Source: JAFGAV01 sp041479055
Lineage (GTDB): Bacteria > Acidobacteriota > Aminicenantia > Aminicenantales > JAFGAV01
NCBI GenBank assembly: GCA_963702835.1
Contig: OY969762.1
Location: 1,488,001 to 1,552,000 of the forward strand
Reading direction: 5' to 3'
Length of the DNA: 64,000 bases
Shown here: positions 11,473 to 19,311 of the stretch, one piece after another
Position numbering within the stretch: the stretch's first letter is position 1
Layout: the number at the start of each line of letters is the position of its first letter
Notes under the pieces: model-generated
What the model was told of the DNA's origin: nothing
What the model saw: only the letters and a program-made list of their open reading frames with translations
The model's database searches: none
Position numbers and translations under genes: made by a program

Positions 11473-11828
11473 ATGGCTGAACCCAAAACGCCGGAAAAGC
11501 TCATCTACAGTCAGGAGGACGTCAGCCGCCTGGCCCAGGTGGAGGCCAAGACCGTTGACGCCTGGGAGAAGGAATTTCCCTTTCTCCGGCCCGGCTTCAC
11601 CGGCTCGGGCAAAAAGATTTTCCGCCAGAAAGACCTGGAGATCATCCAGAGGCTCAAAGTCCTGCTGGAGAAAAAGGGCTACACCTTAGCCGGGGCCAAG
11701 CGCAAGATCGAGGAAGAGTTCGGCCTGCGGACTCCGTCCTCCCTCCATCCCGACCAGATGAGGAAGGCGCTCCTCCAGGTCCGCGATGAACTCCAGGAGC
11801 TGTTGAACCTCCTGGACAAGAAAACTAA
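11473..11828 (+). CDS. MerR-family helix-turn-helix regulator (stop codon probably lost by a 1-base indel)
   Basis: The protein starts with a MerR-type winged helix (YSQEDVSRLAQV, DAWEKEFPFLRP, KKIFRQKDLEIIQRLK) and then a coiled coil (DELQELLNLLD). This subgroup is normally about 115-120 aa. In the sequence given, no stop follows: the frame runs through the tRNA-Pro gene and in frame into the cupin gene, ending at 12294. One extra A in the AAAA run at 11821 would give a stop at 11826-11828 and a 118-aa protein, which is the boundary given here. The alternative is a genuine read-through, which I consider unlikely because it would translate a tRNA. Confidence 0.7.
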
Positions 11829-11858
11829 AAAGAAAAGTAAAATCAGGACTTCTTTGAT

Positions 11859-11935
11859 CGGGACGTGGCGCAGTCTGGTAGCGCACACGCTTGGGGTGCG
11901 TGGGGTCGGCGGTTCGAATCCGCCCGTCCCGACCA
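11859..11935 (+). tRNA. tRNA-Pro (anticodon GGG)
   Basis: A full cloverleaf is visible. Acceptor CGGGACG pairs with CGTCCCG; D stem GCGC/GCGC; anticodon stem CACGC/GCGTG with loop TTGGGGT, anticodon GGG at 11893-11895; five-base variable loop; T stem GGCGG/CCGCC with TTCGAAT; discriminator A, and CCA encoded. It sits about 30 bp after the MerR gene and 11 bp before the cupin start, on the same strand, so it is probably cut out of a longer transcript. Confidence 0.97.
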
Positions 11936-11946
11936 TTTTTTTTATC

Positions 11947-12294
11947 ATGAACGATATCAAGAAACAGGACTCGGCAGAGGACCTGCTGGCCCGCAGCCTG
12001 GCCCTAGCCGGCCTGGTCCAATACCAAGCGGGCGCAGTCGTCAGCCGAACAATCATCAACCGGAAGACGGGCACGGTCACCCTGTTCGCTTTCGACCAGG
12101 GCCAGGAGCTCAGCGAGCATACCGCCCCCTTTGACGCTATGGCCGTCATTTTGGACGGCCAGGCCGAGGTGGCCATCGCCGGCCGGAGCCAGGCGGTCCG
12201 CAGCGGCGAGATGATCATCATGCCCGCCCGCAAGCCGCACGCCCTCAAAGCGGCCTCCCGGTTCAAAATGCTCCTGATCATGATCCGGACATGA
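11947..12294 (+). CDS. Small cupin-domain protein
   Basis: A 115-aa single-domain cupin. Typical elements: LFAFDQGQELSEHTAPFDAMAVILDG, with a His in SEHTAP, and RSGEMIIMPARKPHAL, with the second-motif His near the end. Cupins of this size bind a metal and often act as sensors or sugar/small-molecule enzymes; the function is open. The ATG is 11 bp after the tRNA CCA end and has no Shine-Dalgarno sequence, so it may be translated from a leader created by tRNA processing. Its stop overlaps the surE start (ATGA), suggesting coupled translation. Confidence 0.75.
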   Translation: MNDIKKQDSAEDLLARSLALAGLVQYQAGAVVSRTIINRKTGTVTLFAFDQGQELSEHTAPFDAMAVILDGQAEVAIAGRSQAVRSGEMIIMPARKPHALKAASRFKMLLIMIRT

Positions 12295-13073
12295 GATCAA
12301 AACTCATCCTCGTCACCAACGACGACGGCTACGAGGCGGAGGGGGTCATCGTCCTTTTCCGCAGCCTCCAGGACCTGGGCCAGGCCTACCTCGTCGCGCC
12401 CGACAGGGAAAAGAGCGCGACCTCCCTGGCCCTGACCCTCCGCGACCCGCTGCACGTCCGCCGGGCCGGGCCCAAGGCCTTTGCCGTAGAGGGGACTCCC
12501 GCCGACTGCATCTATCTGGCCGTGGAGAAACTGCTCCCGCGGCGGCCCGACTTGGTCGTCTCCGGGATCAACCACGGTCCCAACCTCGGCCGGCAGGACG
12601 TCTCCTACTCGGGGACCGTGGCCGGCGCCGTACAAGCCACCTACTTCGGCATTCCTTCGCTGGCTGTTTCAGCCCTTCCCGGCAGCCGGGGCGCCTATTC
12701 ATTCGACCTGGCGGCCGATATATCCCGCCAGCTGGCCGCGCGCCTGCTGGCCGGCCCGCCATTGAAGGGGATCACTCTCAACCTCAATGTCCCGCCCCCG
12801 CCTTTCCAAGGGCTCCGCCTGACCAAGCTGGGAGAGAAACACTACTCACCGGAGATCATCATGGCCGATGACCCACGCCGCCGCACCTATTATTGGATCG
12901 GGCTGGGAAAACCAAGGCTGGTGGGGGACGGGGAGAGCGACCTGGAGGCAGTCCGCCGCGGCTATGTCAGCCTGACTCCGCTCCATTCCGACCTAACCGA
13001 TTACGCTGCGCTCCAACATCCCTCTCTCCAAAAACTGGCCGCCCGGATCGCCGGTCCGGCCAAAAAAAAATAG
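12291..13073 (+). CDS. surE: 5'/3'-nucleotidase SurE
   Basis: A 260-aa protein with all SurE landmarks: LVTNDDGYEAEG with the metal-binding Asp pair (D11, D12), APDREKSATS, and SGINHGPN followed by YSGTVAGA. SurE removes phosphate from nucleoside monophosphates and is linked to stress survival. The length is normal. It overlaps the cupin gene by 4 bp and is followed 1 bp later by the radical SAM gene, so the three form a tight unit. Confidence 0.95.
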   Translation: MRSKLILVTNDDGYEAEGVIVLFRSLQDLGQAYLVAPDREKSATSLALTLRDPLHVRRAGPKAFAVEGTPADCIYLAVEKLLPRRPDLVVSGINHGPNLGRQDVSYSGTVAGAVQATYFGIPSLAVSALPGSRGAYSFDLAADISRQLAARLLAGPPLKGITLNLNVPPPPFQGLRLTKLGEKHYSPEIIMADDPRRRTYYWIGLGKPRLVGDGESDLEAVRRGYVSLTPLHSDLTDYAALQHPSLQKLAARIAGPAKKK

Positions 13074-13074
13074 G

Positions 13075-14100
13075 ATGGACATTGAGCCTAAGCTTCAGGC
13101 GATCGAAAAAGCCCTGGAGCGTTTGGCCCGGCACGAGGCCGACTGCCGGCTTTGCCCGCGGGAATGCGGGGCCGACCGGGCCGCCGGCCGGCTGGGTTTC
13201 TGCGGCGCGGGCGTCCAAGCCCGGCTAGCCCGCGGCCTTCTCCATTATGGCGAAGAGCCGGTGCTGAGCGGCACCGAGGACTGGCCAGGCCATAAACCGC
13301 TCGGCTCAGCCCTGCGCCGCGGCTCGGGCACCATCTTCTTCTCCGGCTGCAGCCTCAAATGTCTTTTCTGCCAGAATTATCAATTGAGCTGGCTGGGCCA
13401 AGGCCTGCCGGTCACGGACGAGGAGCTGGCCGGCCTGATGCTCGACCTGCAAGCCAGGGGCGCCCTGAACATCAATTTCGTCACGCCCGGCCATGTGCTG
13501 CTTCCCATTCTGCGGAGCCTTCGCCTGGCCTACCGGAAGGGCCTGGCCCTTCCCTTGGTCTGGAATTCCAGCGGCTACGAGAAGGCCTCAACCCTGGCCG
13601 AGCTGGAGGGGATCATCGATATCTACCTGCCCGACCTGAAATACTTCTCCCCCCAAGCGTCACAGCGTCTGGCCTCGGCGCCCGATTATTTCCTCCAGGC
13701 CTGCCGCGCCGTGGAGGAGATGCACCGCCAAAGGCCCGCCCTCATCCTCGACGAGACGGGGATAGCCCGGGAAGGGCTGATCATCCGGCATCTGGTGCTG
13801 CCGGGCCAGCACCAGGATTCAATCCAGATCCTGAATTGGGTTCGAGAGCACCTACCCCCCTCGGTCTGCCTCAGCCTGATGGGCCAATACCATCCCGTTT
13901 TCAAGCCGCCGGAGGACCTCCGCCGGCCTCTCCCGCCGGAAGAGTACAGGCTGGTGTTGGACAAGGCCCAGGAATTGGGGTTCGAAACGATTTTCGCCCA
14001 AGCCGAAGCCTACGGGGCGGAGGAGCATCTTGTCCCGGACTTTGACCGGGAAGACCCGTTTGGCTGGGACGGCCCCCTTGGAAATCAAGGGGGAGCTTGA
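13075..14100 (+). CDS. Radical SAM protein related to pyruvate formate-lyase activase (PflX/COG1313 type)
   Basis: A 341-aa protein. The radical SAM cluster motif is C92-SLK-C96-LF-C99-QN. An N-terminal cysteine set (C24, C27, C31, C43 in CRLCPRECG and FCG) is typical of the COG1313 group and may bind a second cluster. Other family parts: WNSSGYE, YLPDLKYF, RHLVLPG, LMGQYHP. No glycyl-radical enzyme lies nearby, so the target is unknown. The last nine codons (GPLGNQGGA) are encoded by a dispersed repeat (14073-14129), so the natural C-terminus has probably been replaced. Confidence 0.88.
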   Translation: MDIEPKLQAIEKALERLARHEADCRLCPRECGADRAAGRLGFCGAGVQARLARGLLHYGEEPVLSGTEDWPGHKPLGSALRRGSGTIFFSGCSLKCLFCQNYQLSWLGQGLPVTDEELAGLMLDLQARGALNINFVTPGHVLLPILRSLRLAYRKGLALPLVWNSSGYEKASTLAELEGIIDIYLPDLKYFSPQASQRLASAPDYFLQACRAVEEMHRQRPALILDETGIAREGLIIRHLVLPGQHQDSIQILNWVREHLPPSVCLSLMGQYHPVFKPPEDLRRPLPPEEYRLVLDKAQELGFETIFAQAEAYGAEEHLVPDFDREDPFGWDGPLGNQGGA

Positions 14101-14129
14101 TGATGTCACCGGAAAGGTCGGCCGGTGAC
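14073..14129 (+). repeat. Dispersed repeat copy D1 with hairpin, at the 3' end of the radical SAM gene
   Basis: A C5TTG...CAAG4-5 hairpin is followed by a segment starting GGGAGCTTGATGATGTCACC and then GGAAAGGTCGGCCGGTGACG. The same order occurs again at 14166-14217 and, diverged, inside the longer element near 48.2 kb. It covers the last codons of the plus-strand gene. Confidence 0.7.
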
Positions 14130-14165
14130 GTCTAAAGTTTTTTCCTAATTTATTAATCCCCCCGA

Positions 14166-14217
14166 CCCCCTTAGCCAATTAAGGGGGAGCTCGATGACGT
14201 CACCGGAAAGGTCGGCG
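14166..14217 (+). repeat. Dispersed repeat copy D2 with hairpin, at the 3' end of the DUF3014-like gene
   Basis: Second copy: CCCCCTTA...TAAGGGGG hairpin, then GAGCTCGATGACGTCACCGG and AAAGGTCGGCGGGG. It is in direct orientation to D1, 93 bp away. It encodes the last residues (PRRPFR) of the minus-strand neighbour, so both convergent genes end inside repeat copies. About 65 bp of AT-richer DNA lies between the copies. Confidence 0.7.
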
Positions 14218-14997
14218 GGGCAGGTCCTCGGCCGGAACGCCCAGGGCCAGGGCCATCTCGCGGAGCTTGAGCTGGATGGCGGATACGTTCAGAGGCCCCA
14301 GGCGTAGAAAGTGCTTTTGCGCCTCGCTCAAGCCTTCAAGCTTCGGGTCGGCAAACACGTAGGTCTTAACCTTCCTGTCCACAAGAATATCGCCTTCCAC
14401 GACGGGCGTCTCCAGCAACTCGATCAAAGCTCTACGGAGCGTCAGGTCGAAATCTCGGTCGGGATAGCCCAGCTCCCGGTAAGCTTCCTGGATAAGGTTC
14501 TTCAGGCCTCTATAGAAACGGACGCAATCGCGAGCGTTGAAAGAGACGAAAGCCTCGGCGGCCGGGTTGTAGCGTTCATAGGAGACCGGGTTGATAATCT
14601 CACGGCCGCCCTTCTTCAGGACCTGGAATTTTCCCTGGGGGACGAAAAAGTCGATTTGTTTCTCCGGGCTGCGGCCCTCGGCAATGGCGTCCACCGCGGC
14701 GGCGAACTTGCGGATAATGTCCTTGGTTTGCAGCCAGGAGTCGAGCCGGGGGTCGGAAGACAGCTCCTTGGTCAGTTTGCGTATCAAGTCGTCGCTGTCG
14801 TTGAGCGGGGTGGGGGGGAAGACGGGTATGGCGCCCGCCGTCTCGGTCCCGACGGTTCCCGCTTTGGCCGGGGTCGTCCCGCTCTTCAGGTCCTCCACCG
14901 GCTTGATACGGAAAAAGAGCAGATAGAAGCCGACGGCCAAAGCGACCACCGCCAGCAGGGCCAGGCTGATGGCCAGGACACTCCGTTTTTCATCCAT
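14200..14997 (-). CDS. Membrane-anchored DUF3014-like protein
   Basis: A 265-aa protein with one N-terminal membrane helix (about residues 8-29), a flexible Thr/Ala/Pro-rich linker, and a conserved domain from about residue 75. The domain pattern SDPRLDSWLQTKDIIRKF, VDAIAEGRSP, NPVSYERY, FYRGLKNLIQEAYRELGYPD and VFADPKLEGLSEAQKHFLRL matches my memory of the DUF3014 family, whose role is unknown. AAGGAG lies 9 bp before the ATG. It is the last gene of a minus-strand group with the DUF4097-like, kinase and NYN genes. The extreme C-terminus comes from repeat D2. Confidence 0.75.
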   Translation of the reverse strand: MDEKRSVLAISLALLAVVALAVGFYLLFFRIKPVEDLKSGTTPAKAGTVGTETAGAIPVFPPTPLNDSDDLIRKLTKELSSDPRLDSWLQTKDIIRKFAAAVDAIAEGRSPEKQIDFFVPQGKFQVLKKGGREIINPVSYERYNPAAEAFVSFNARDCVRFYRGLKNLIQEAYRELGYPDRDFDLTLRRALIELLETPVVEGDILVDRKVKTYVFADPKLEGLSEAQKHFLRLGPLNVSAIQLKLREMALALGVPAEDLPRRPFR

Positions 14998-15056
14998 GGC
15001 TGACTCTCCTTCCCGCCAAAGGCCGGCCCCGCCTTGGGGCCAAACCGATTAGGGTC

Positions 15057-15857
15057 CTAATCCTGAATCTTTTTGATGGAAATGCGGCCCTGGACGGCGG
15101 CCAGGGAGACGAGCGCCTTGCCGTCTCCCAGCTGCCCTTTGATTTTTTGGTCGGCCGGCTTCTGGCCGAGGTCGAAATTGCATTCCACCCGGCCCAGTGA
15201 TGAGCTGGCCTCGACCCGGGCGCTGGCGTTTTTTTCCAGGTAGAGGACGATATCGCCCGCCGTGGAAATGATCCTGACCTCATCCCCCTTGCGCAGGTCG
15301 AGGAGCTCCACCTCCGCGTTGCCCCGGCCCAGCGAGGCGTCGAGCGAACCCGAGAAATTCTCCACCCGGATATCGCCCTTTCGCAGATCGAGGACCGCTT
15401 TGCCGTAAACGCCGGACAAGAGGATATTGCCCTCCCGGCAGTGAATGGGGTTGAGGTTGACGGACACCGGCACATTGAGCAGAAAATCCAGGCCCTTGTC
15501 AGTCCCCTCCTCGGCCCGCGTCTTGATCTTGATCAGGTCATCAAAGCGGTCCACCGAAACCCTGGACCTGGCTTCGTTCCAGCCGGGGAACCCGAACCAA
15601 TAGAAGCCCGGCTGCAGCGAGCCCGTGCTCCGGGCCACAACCTCCACCTCGCTCCGGTCCCAGCCGTAGATTTCAATGTCCCCCCCGGAGCTTTCCAGCA
15701 GGACCGTTCCTCCGGCCTGGAAAGGCAGGGTCCGGTGGAACTCTCCCAGGCCGGGGAAACGTCCCGGGTCGGAGGTGTCCACCACGGCCACAATGCAGGA
15801 CGAGGCGGCCAGGCCGGCCACGCTCAGGACCAGGATCAAAATGATGTTTTTCTTCAT
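15057..15857 (-). CDS. Exported DUF4097-like beta-helix lipoprotein
   Basis: A 266-aa protein with a lipoprotein-type signal (AASSC, Cys at about residue 20). The remainder is made of repeated short strands of the DUF4097/adhesin-like type: VLLESSGGDIEIYGWD, REGNILLSGVYGKAVLDL, KGDIRVENFSGSLDA, KGDEVRIISTAGDIVLYL. These form a right-handed or roll-like beta structure. The biochemical role of the family is unclear. AGGAG is 6 bp before the ATG. It lies 39 bp after the Ser/Thr kinase gene, which suggests the kinase pathway and this envelope protein are expressed together. Confidence 0.75.
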   Translation of the reverse strand: MKKNIILILVLSVAGLAASSCIVAVVDTSDPGRFPGLGEFHRTLPFQAGGTVLLESSGGDIEIYGWDRSEVEVVARSTGSLQPGFYWFGFPGWNEARSRVSVDRFDDLIKIKTRAEEGTDKGLDFLLNVPVSVNLNPIHCREGNILLSGVYGKAVLDLRKGDIRVENFSGSLDASLGRGNAEVELLDLRKGDEVRIISTAGDIVLYLEKNASARVEASSSLGRVECNFDLGQKPADQKIKGQLGDGKALVSLAAVQGRISIKKIQD

Positions 15858-15896
15858 GCGGCTCTCCTTACGAATAAATCATGGCGGCCCCGGGGG

Positions 15897-17684
15897 TCAT
15901 TGGCCGCGGACCTGGGTGACCTTCCATTGCCGTCCCTTCTTTTCCAGGGACCAGACCTGCACGGAATCGGCCAGGACCTTGCGCTCGCCGGTCTTCTTGT
16001 AAACAGCGGTCAGCAGGCGGCCGAAGCGGGCTTCCGCCCTCCCGGCCGACGGCCAAACCAGGGAGATGTTGGAATGAACGGACAGAATCTGATCGTAGTA
16101 ATTAAAAAGCAGCAAAGCCTCATCTCTTTTTTGACGGACCAGCTCGGCCGGGCCGAAGTCCTGAAGGAGGGAGGGAAGGTCCTTCTCCTCTTCGGCCAGC
16201 CGCTGTCTTTCCAGGAGGTTCAGAATATCTTGCCGGGCCAGGGCGGTCGAGGCCAGGTACCGGTACCGCCGCGCCTCGCTGTTCTGTTCGTCCGCAGTCA
16301 AGACTTCCTCCATGACCTTCAAGCAACCGGTGAAATCGCCCCGGCTGTAAAGGCCCGCTCCGGCAGCAACTTTTTTCCCCAGCTCGGCCCCCTTCTGCAG
16401 TTCCTCTTTCATCTGGGCCTGGCTTAATTCTGAGCTGCTTGGGGGCTTGGCCGGCTGGGGCGCCTTGGCCTGGTTATCCTGAGGAGAGCCGGCAACTTGA
16501 GCGGATGAGGCAGAGGCGCCGGCTTGCCCGGCGTTTTCGGGCGCTTCCAGCTGTTTAGAGGCAGTCTGGCCTTCAGCCTGGCCGGAAGCGGCTTTATCGG
16601 CGGTCTGTTCGGACCCCTCCGGCAAAGTGTTCGGTTTTGATAGCTGGCCTGGACGGTTTTGAACTTCCGCTGTCTCCGCTTCGGGCTGGGGAAGGGTCGC
16701 CTGGACCTTGAACAATTTAGGCAGGAACATGAAAGCGGCCACCGCCGTCAAAATAATGACGGTGATGAAGGAAGCAGCCGTTAAGAATTTCCGGCCGTCA
16801 GGCCTGGGCCGGGCCGAGCGCTTGAGCCGGTCGTCCAGGCGAACGAGCAGCGTGCTGCAAGCCTCCTCGAACACCGTCTCCAGGGCCATGGCCATCTTCT
16901 GGCCGGTTTGGTATCTTTTCTCCGGCCTTTTGGCCAGGGCTTTATTAAGGATCACATCGAAGCCGCGAGGAACATCGGCCTTGACCTGGGAGGGAGGGTC
17001 GGGGGCCGCGGTCAGGATTTTTTTCATGATTGTGGTGAGTTCCATCCCTCTTTGGGCGAAGGGTTCCGCCCCCGTCAGCAGGACATACAGGAGCACCCCC
17101 AGGGAGAAAAGGTCGGAGCGGCCGTCGATCTTCTCCCCCATAAATTGCTCCGGAGAGATGTAGCCGGGCGTGCCGAAGACCAGCCCGGACCGGGTCAGGT
17201 TGGCTTGGGCCAGCTTTGCCACTCCGAAGTCGGTCAGGTAGGGATGGCCCTTCTGGTCCAGAATGATATTGGCCGGCTTGATGTCCCGATGGATGACGCC
17301 GTTCTGATGGGCATAATCCAGGGCCCGGCATATGGGCATGATGATGTTCAGGGTTTCCAGGGGAGTGAACGTCCTCCCCGCGGATAAAAGCTGCTGGAGG
17401 TTTTTGCCCTTGACGTACTGCATCACAATGTACAGATTGTTGTTCTCCCGTCCGGTGTCATAAATGGCGATGATGTTCGGGTGGGACAGCCGGCCGGCCG
17501 CTTTAGCCTCCTGCAGGAACCGCAGCCGGAGGTTTTCCTCCTCCTGGCTCTGTCCGGCGGCGCCGAAATTGACAACCTTGACGGCCACCGTGCGGTCGAT
17601 GTCCGGATCCAGGGCCTTATACACAAGGCCCATGCTCCCCTGGCCCAGGGTTTCCTCGATCGTGTACTTCCCGATCTTGTCCAA
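15897..17684 (-). CDS. Membrane Ser/Thr protein kinase with periplasmic tail
   Basis: A 595-aa bacterial Hanks-type kinase. N-terminal kinase domain (8-265): glycine loop LGQGSMGLVYKA, Lys in VAVKVV, catalytic loop HRDIKPANI, DFG in LTDFGVAK, APE-like GTPGYISPEQF. A membrane helix follows at about 300-320, then a 100-residue Ala/Gln/Pro-rich linker, a small helical section (GDFTGCLKVMEEVL, TPR-like) and an NTF2-like end (VWSLEKKGRQWKVTQV). The start is TTG, 3 bp after the NYN gene stop, with no good Shine-Dalgarno, so translation is probably coupled. The domain beyond the membrane may sense envelope conditions. Confidence 0.93.
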   Translation of the reverse strand: MDKIGKYTIEETLGQGSMGLVYKALDPDIDRTVAVKVVNFGAAGQSQEEENLRLRFLQEAKAAGRLSHPNIIAIYDTGRENNNLYIVMQYVKGKNLQQLLSAGRTFTPLETLNIIMPICRALDYAHQNGVIHRDIKPANIILDQKGHPYLTDFGVAKLAQANLTRSGLVFGTPGYISPEQFMGEKIDGRSDLFSLGVLLYVLLTGAEPFAQRGMELTTIMKKILTAAPDPPSQVKADVPRGFDVILNKALAKRPEKRYQTGQKMAMALETVFEEACSTLLVRLDDRLKRSARPRPDGRKFLTAASFITVIILTAVAAFMFLPKLFKVQATLPQPEAETAEVQNRPGQLSKPNTLPEGSEQTADKAASGQAEGQTASKQLEAPENAGQAGASASSAQVAGSPQDNQAKAPQPAKPPSSSELSQAQMKEELQKGAELGKKVAAGAGLYSRGDFTGCLKVMEEVLTADEQNSEARRYRYLASTALARQDILNLLERQRLAEEEKDLPSLLQDFGPAELVRQKRDEALLLFNYYDQILSVHSNISLVWPSAGRAEARFGRLLTAVYKKTGERKVLADSVQVWSLEKKGRQWKVTQVRGQ

Positions 17685-17687
17685 GGA

Positions 17688-18449
17688 CTATGCTTTTTCT
17701 TTGATCCGGATATAGATGCTGTTCTGCCCGCTCTCTTCCAGGGTTCGCATCTCGAACAGCTCGGCCTGGGACTTGATGAGCTGGGAAAGCTGTTTGAACC
17801 CATAGCTCCGAGGGTCAAACCCGGGGTCCACCTGGCGGAGATAGAAGCCGATGGTCCCCAGGTTGGCCCAGCCGTCTTCCTGCTCGGCCATTTCGTAGGC
17901 GCCGCGCAGCAAGGGCACCGGGTCGAGCTCCTTGGGCTTCCGATCCCTATGCTCGCCGCGCTGGTTTTCGCGGCGCACATGGCCGGGCGTCTCGCGGGGA
18001 ACAAGGTTCTCGGTGTAGATGAACAAGTTGCAAGCGTTGACGAAGGCCTTGGGCGTTTTTTGTTTGCCGATGCCCATGACGAACACGCCCATCTCCCGGA
18101 TGCGGGTGGCCAGCCGGGTATAGTCGCTGTCGCTGGAGACGAGGCAGAACCCCTCGGCCAATCTGCTGTGGAGGATGTCCATGGCGTCGATGATCATGGC
18201 GCTGTCGGTGGCGTTCTTGCCGATGGTGTAGCGGAACTGCTGGATGGGCTGGATGGCATAGTTGTTGAGCGTATTCTTCCAGCCCGACATGTTGGAAGTG
18301 GTCCAGTCACCGTAGATGCGGCGAACGGTAACTGAACCGTGCTTGGCCGCCTCGCTTAGGATATGCCCGATCAGGGAAGGCTGGGCGTTGTCCCCGTCGA
18401 TAAGCAGGGCGATCTTACTCCGGTTGGTGTCGTCAACTTGATCCATCAT
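17688..18449 (-). CDS. NYN-domain (LabA/DUF88) protein with C-terminal LOTUS/OST-HTH-like domain
   Basis: A 253-aa protein. The N-terminal NYN domain shows the PIN-like acidic residues: IALLIDGDNAQ, NATDSAMIIDAMD and CLVSSDSDYTRLA. These domains are predicted or known RNA nucleases. The C-terminal ~75 residues (LRGAYEMAEQEDGWANLG, GFYLRQVDPGFDPRSYGF, LSQLIKSQ) match the OST-HTH/LOTUS pattern, an RNA-binding winged helix. GGAAGGTG precedes the first of two adjacent ATG codons. It heads the kinase operon. About 230 bp upstream hold no gene until the ECF promoter. Confidence 0.88.
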   Translation of the reverse strand: MMDQVDDTNRSKIALLIDGDNAQPSLIGHILSEAAKHGSVTVRRIYGDWTTSNMSGWKNTLNNYAIQPIQQFRYTIGKNATDSAMIIDAMDILHSRLAEGFCLVSSDSDYTRLATRIREMGVFVMGIGKQKTPKAFVNACNLFIYTENLVPRETPGHVRRENQRGEHRDRKPKELDPVPLLRGAYEMAEQEDGWANLGTIGFYLRQVDPGFDPRSYGFKQLSQLIKSQAELFEMRTLEESGQNSIYIRIKEKA

Positions 18450-18686
18450 GATTTCACCTTCCTAATATGGAATTGTACTGATTTGCTAATATTATACCAT
18501 AACTCAAAAGCAGCAAAGCGACCCTTGAAGCGGAGGTATCCCCGCTCTCCAGGCCTTATTTCAAGACTGTAAATAATTTTTACTTCTTTCAAACCAGAAA
18601 GTGTTCTTCTGCCTTTTTCTCCCTGGGAATATGCCCTGCCCCTGGCATATTTCCTGCTCCTATCCTAATTGGGTCGAAAATGACAA

Positions 18687-18712
18687 GGAATAATCGGGTC
18701 TCTCGGTTGTAT
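18687..18712 (+). promoter_or_regulatory. Putative ECF-type promoter, copy 1
   Basis: GGAATAA at 18687-18693, a 15-bp spacer, then GTAT at 18709-18712, ending 17 bp before the sigma-factor ATG. The same elements with the same spacing occur upstream of the second TonB gene (23985-24010), and in both cases the ATG is 43 bp after the first G. A GGAA-type -35 box is typical for ECF sigma factors, so I infer autoregulation. Confidence 0.6.
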
Positions 18713-18729
18713 GCATATGGGGAGCTCGA

Positions 18730-19311
18730 ATGAGGCCGCTGGAACACGGCGAGGAAAAGGCCCTGGTGGCCAGGGCCAGGCAGGGTGACATGCAAGCCTT
18801 TGAGACTCTCATCAAGCTGTACCAGCGGGGCATCTACGCCCTCTGCTACCGGATGACGGGCGCTCATCAGGCGGCCGACGACCTGGCCCAGGAGACTTTC
18901 ATCAAGGCCTTTGCCGGCCTGACCTCCTTCGACCAGGGCCGAGAATTTTTCCCCTGGCTGCGCAGAATCGCCGTTAATTCCAGCTTGAACTACCTCAAGT
19001 CACGCAAATGCGAAGAGCCTTTGGGGGATAAGGACGGCCGGGTCCCCGGGCAGGCTTGGGCCTCTTCATCTTCGACGCCTCATGATGAGCTCCAGAGGAC
19101 CGAAGCCAGGGAGAAGCTCGACCGGGCCCTGAAGGCTCTTCCACCCAAGCTCAAGTCGGTTTTTGTCCTTCATGTCTTTGACGGCCTGAGCTACAAGGAG
19201 ATCGCCCGGGCGGTCGAGGTCCGGCCGGGGACGGTCATGTCGCGGCTGAACAGGGCGCGCCGCAGGCTCAAGGCCGCGTTGTCCGGGGCGCCGGCAGGGG
19301 GTACACGATGA
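18730..19311 (+). CDS. ECF-family RNA polymerase sigma factor
   Basis: A 193-aa sigma70-family protein. Region 2 is clear (FETLIKLYQRGIYALCYRM, ADDLAQETFIKAFAGL, FFPWLRRIAVN), and region 4 is clear (LKALPPKLKSVFVLHVFDGLSYKEIARAVEV, GTVMSRLNRARRRLK). The linker is short, as in ECF factors. Its stop overlaps the start of the anti-sigma/TonB gene (ATGA), the usual coupling of a sigma factor and its anti-sigma partner. It is probably held inactive by that partner and drives the GGAATAA promoters upstream of itself and of the paralogous TonB gene. Confidence 0.95.
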   Translation: MRPLEHGEEKALVARARQGDMQAFETLIKLYQRGIYALCYRMTGAHQAADDLAQETFIKAFAGLTSFDQGREFFPWLRRIAVNSSLNYLKSRKCEEPLGDKDGRVPGQAWASSSSTPHDELQRTEAREKLDRALKALPPKLKSVFVLHVFDGLSYKEIARAVEVRPGTVMSRLNRARRRLKAALSGAPAGGTR

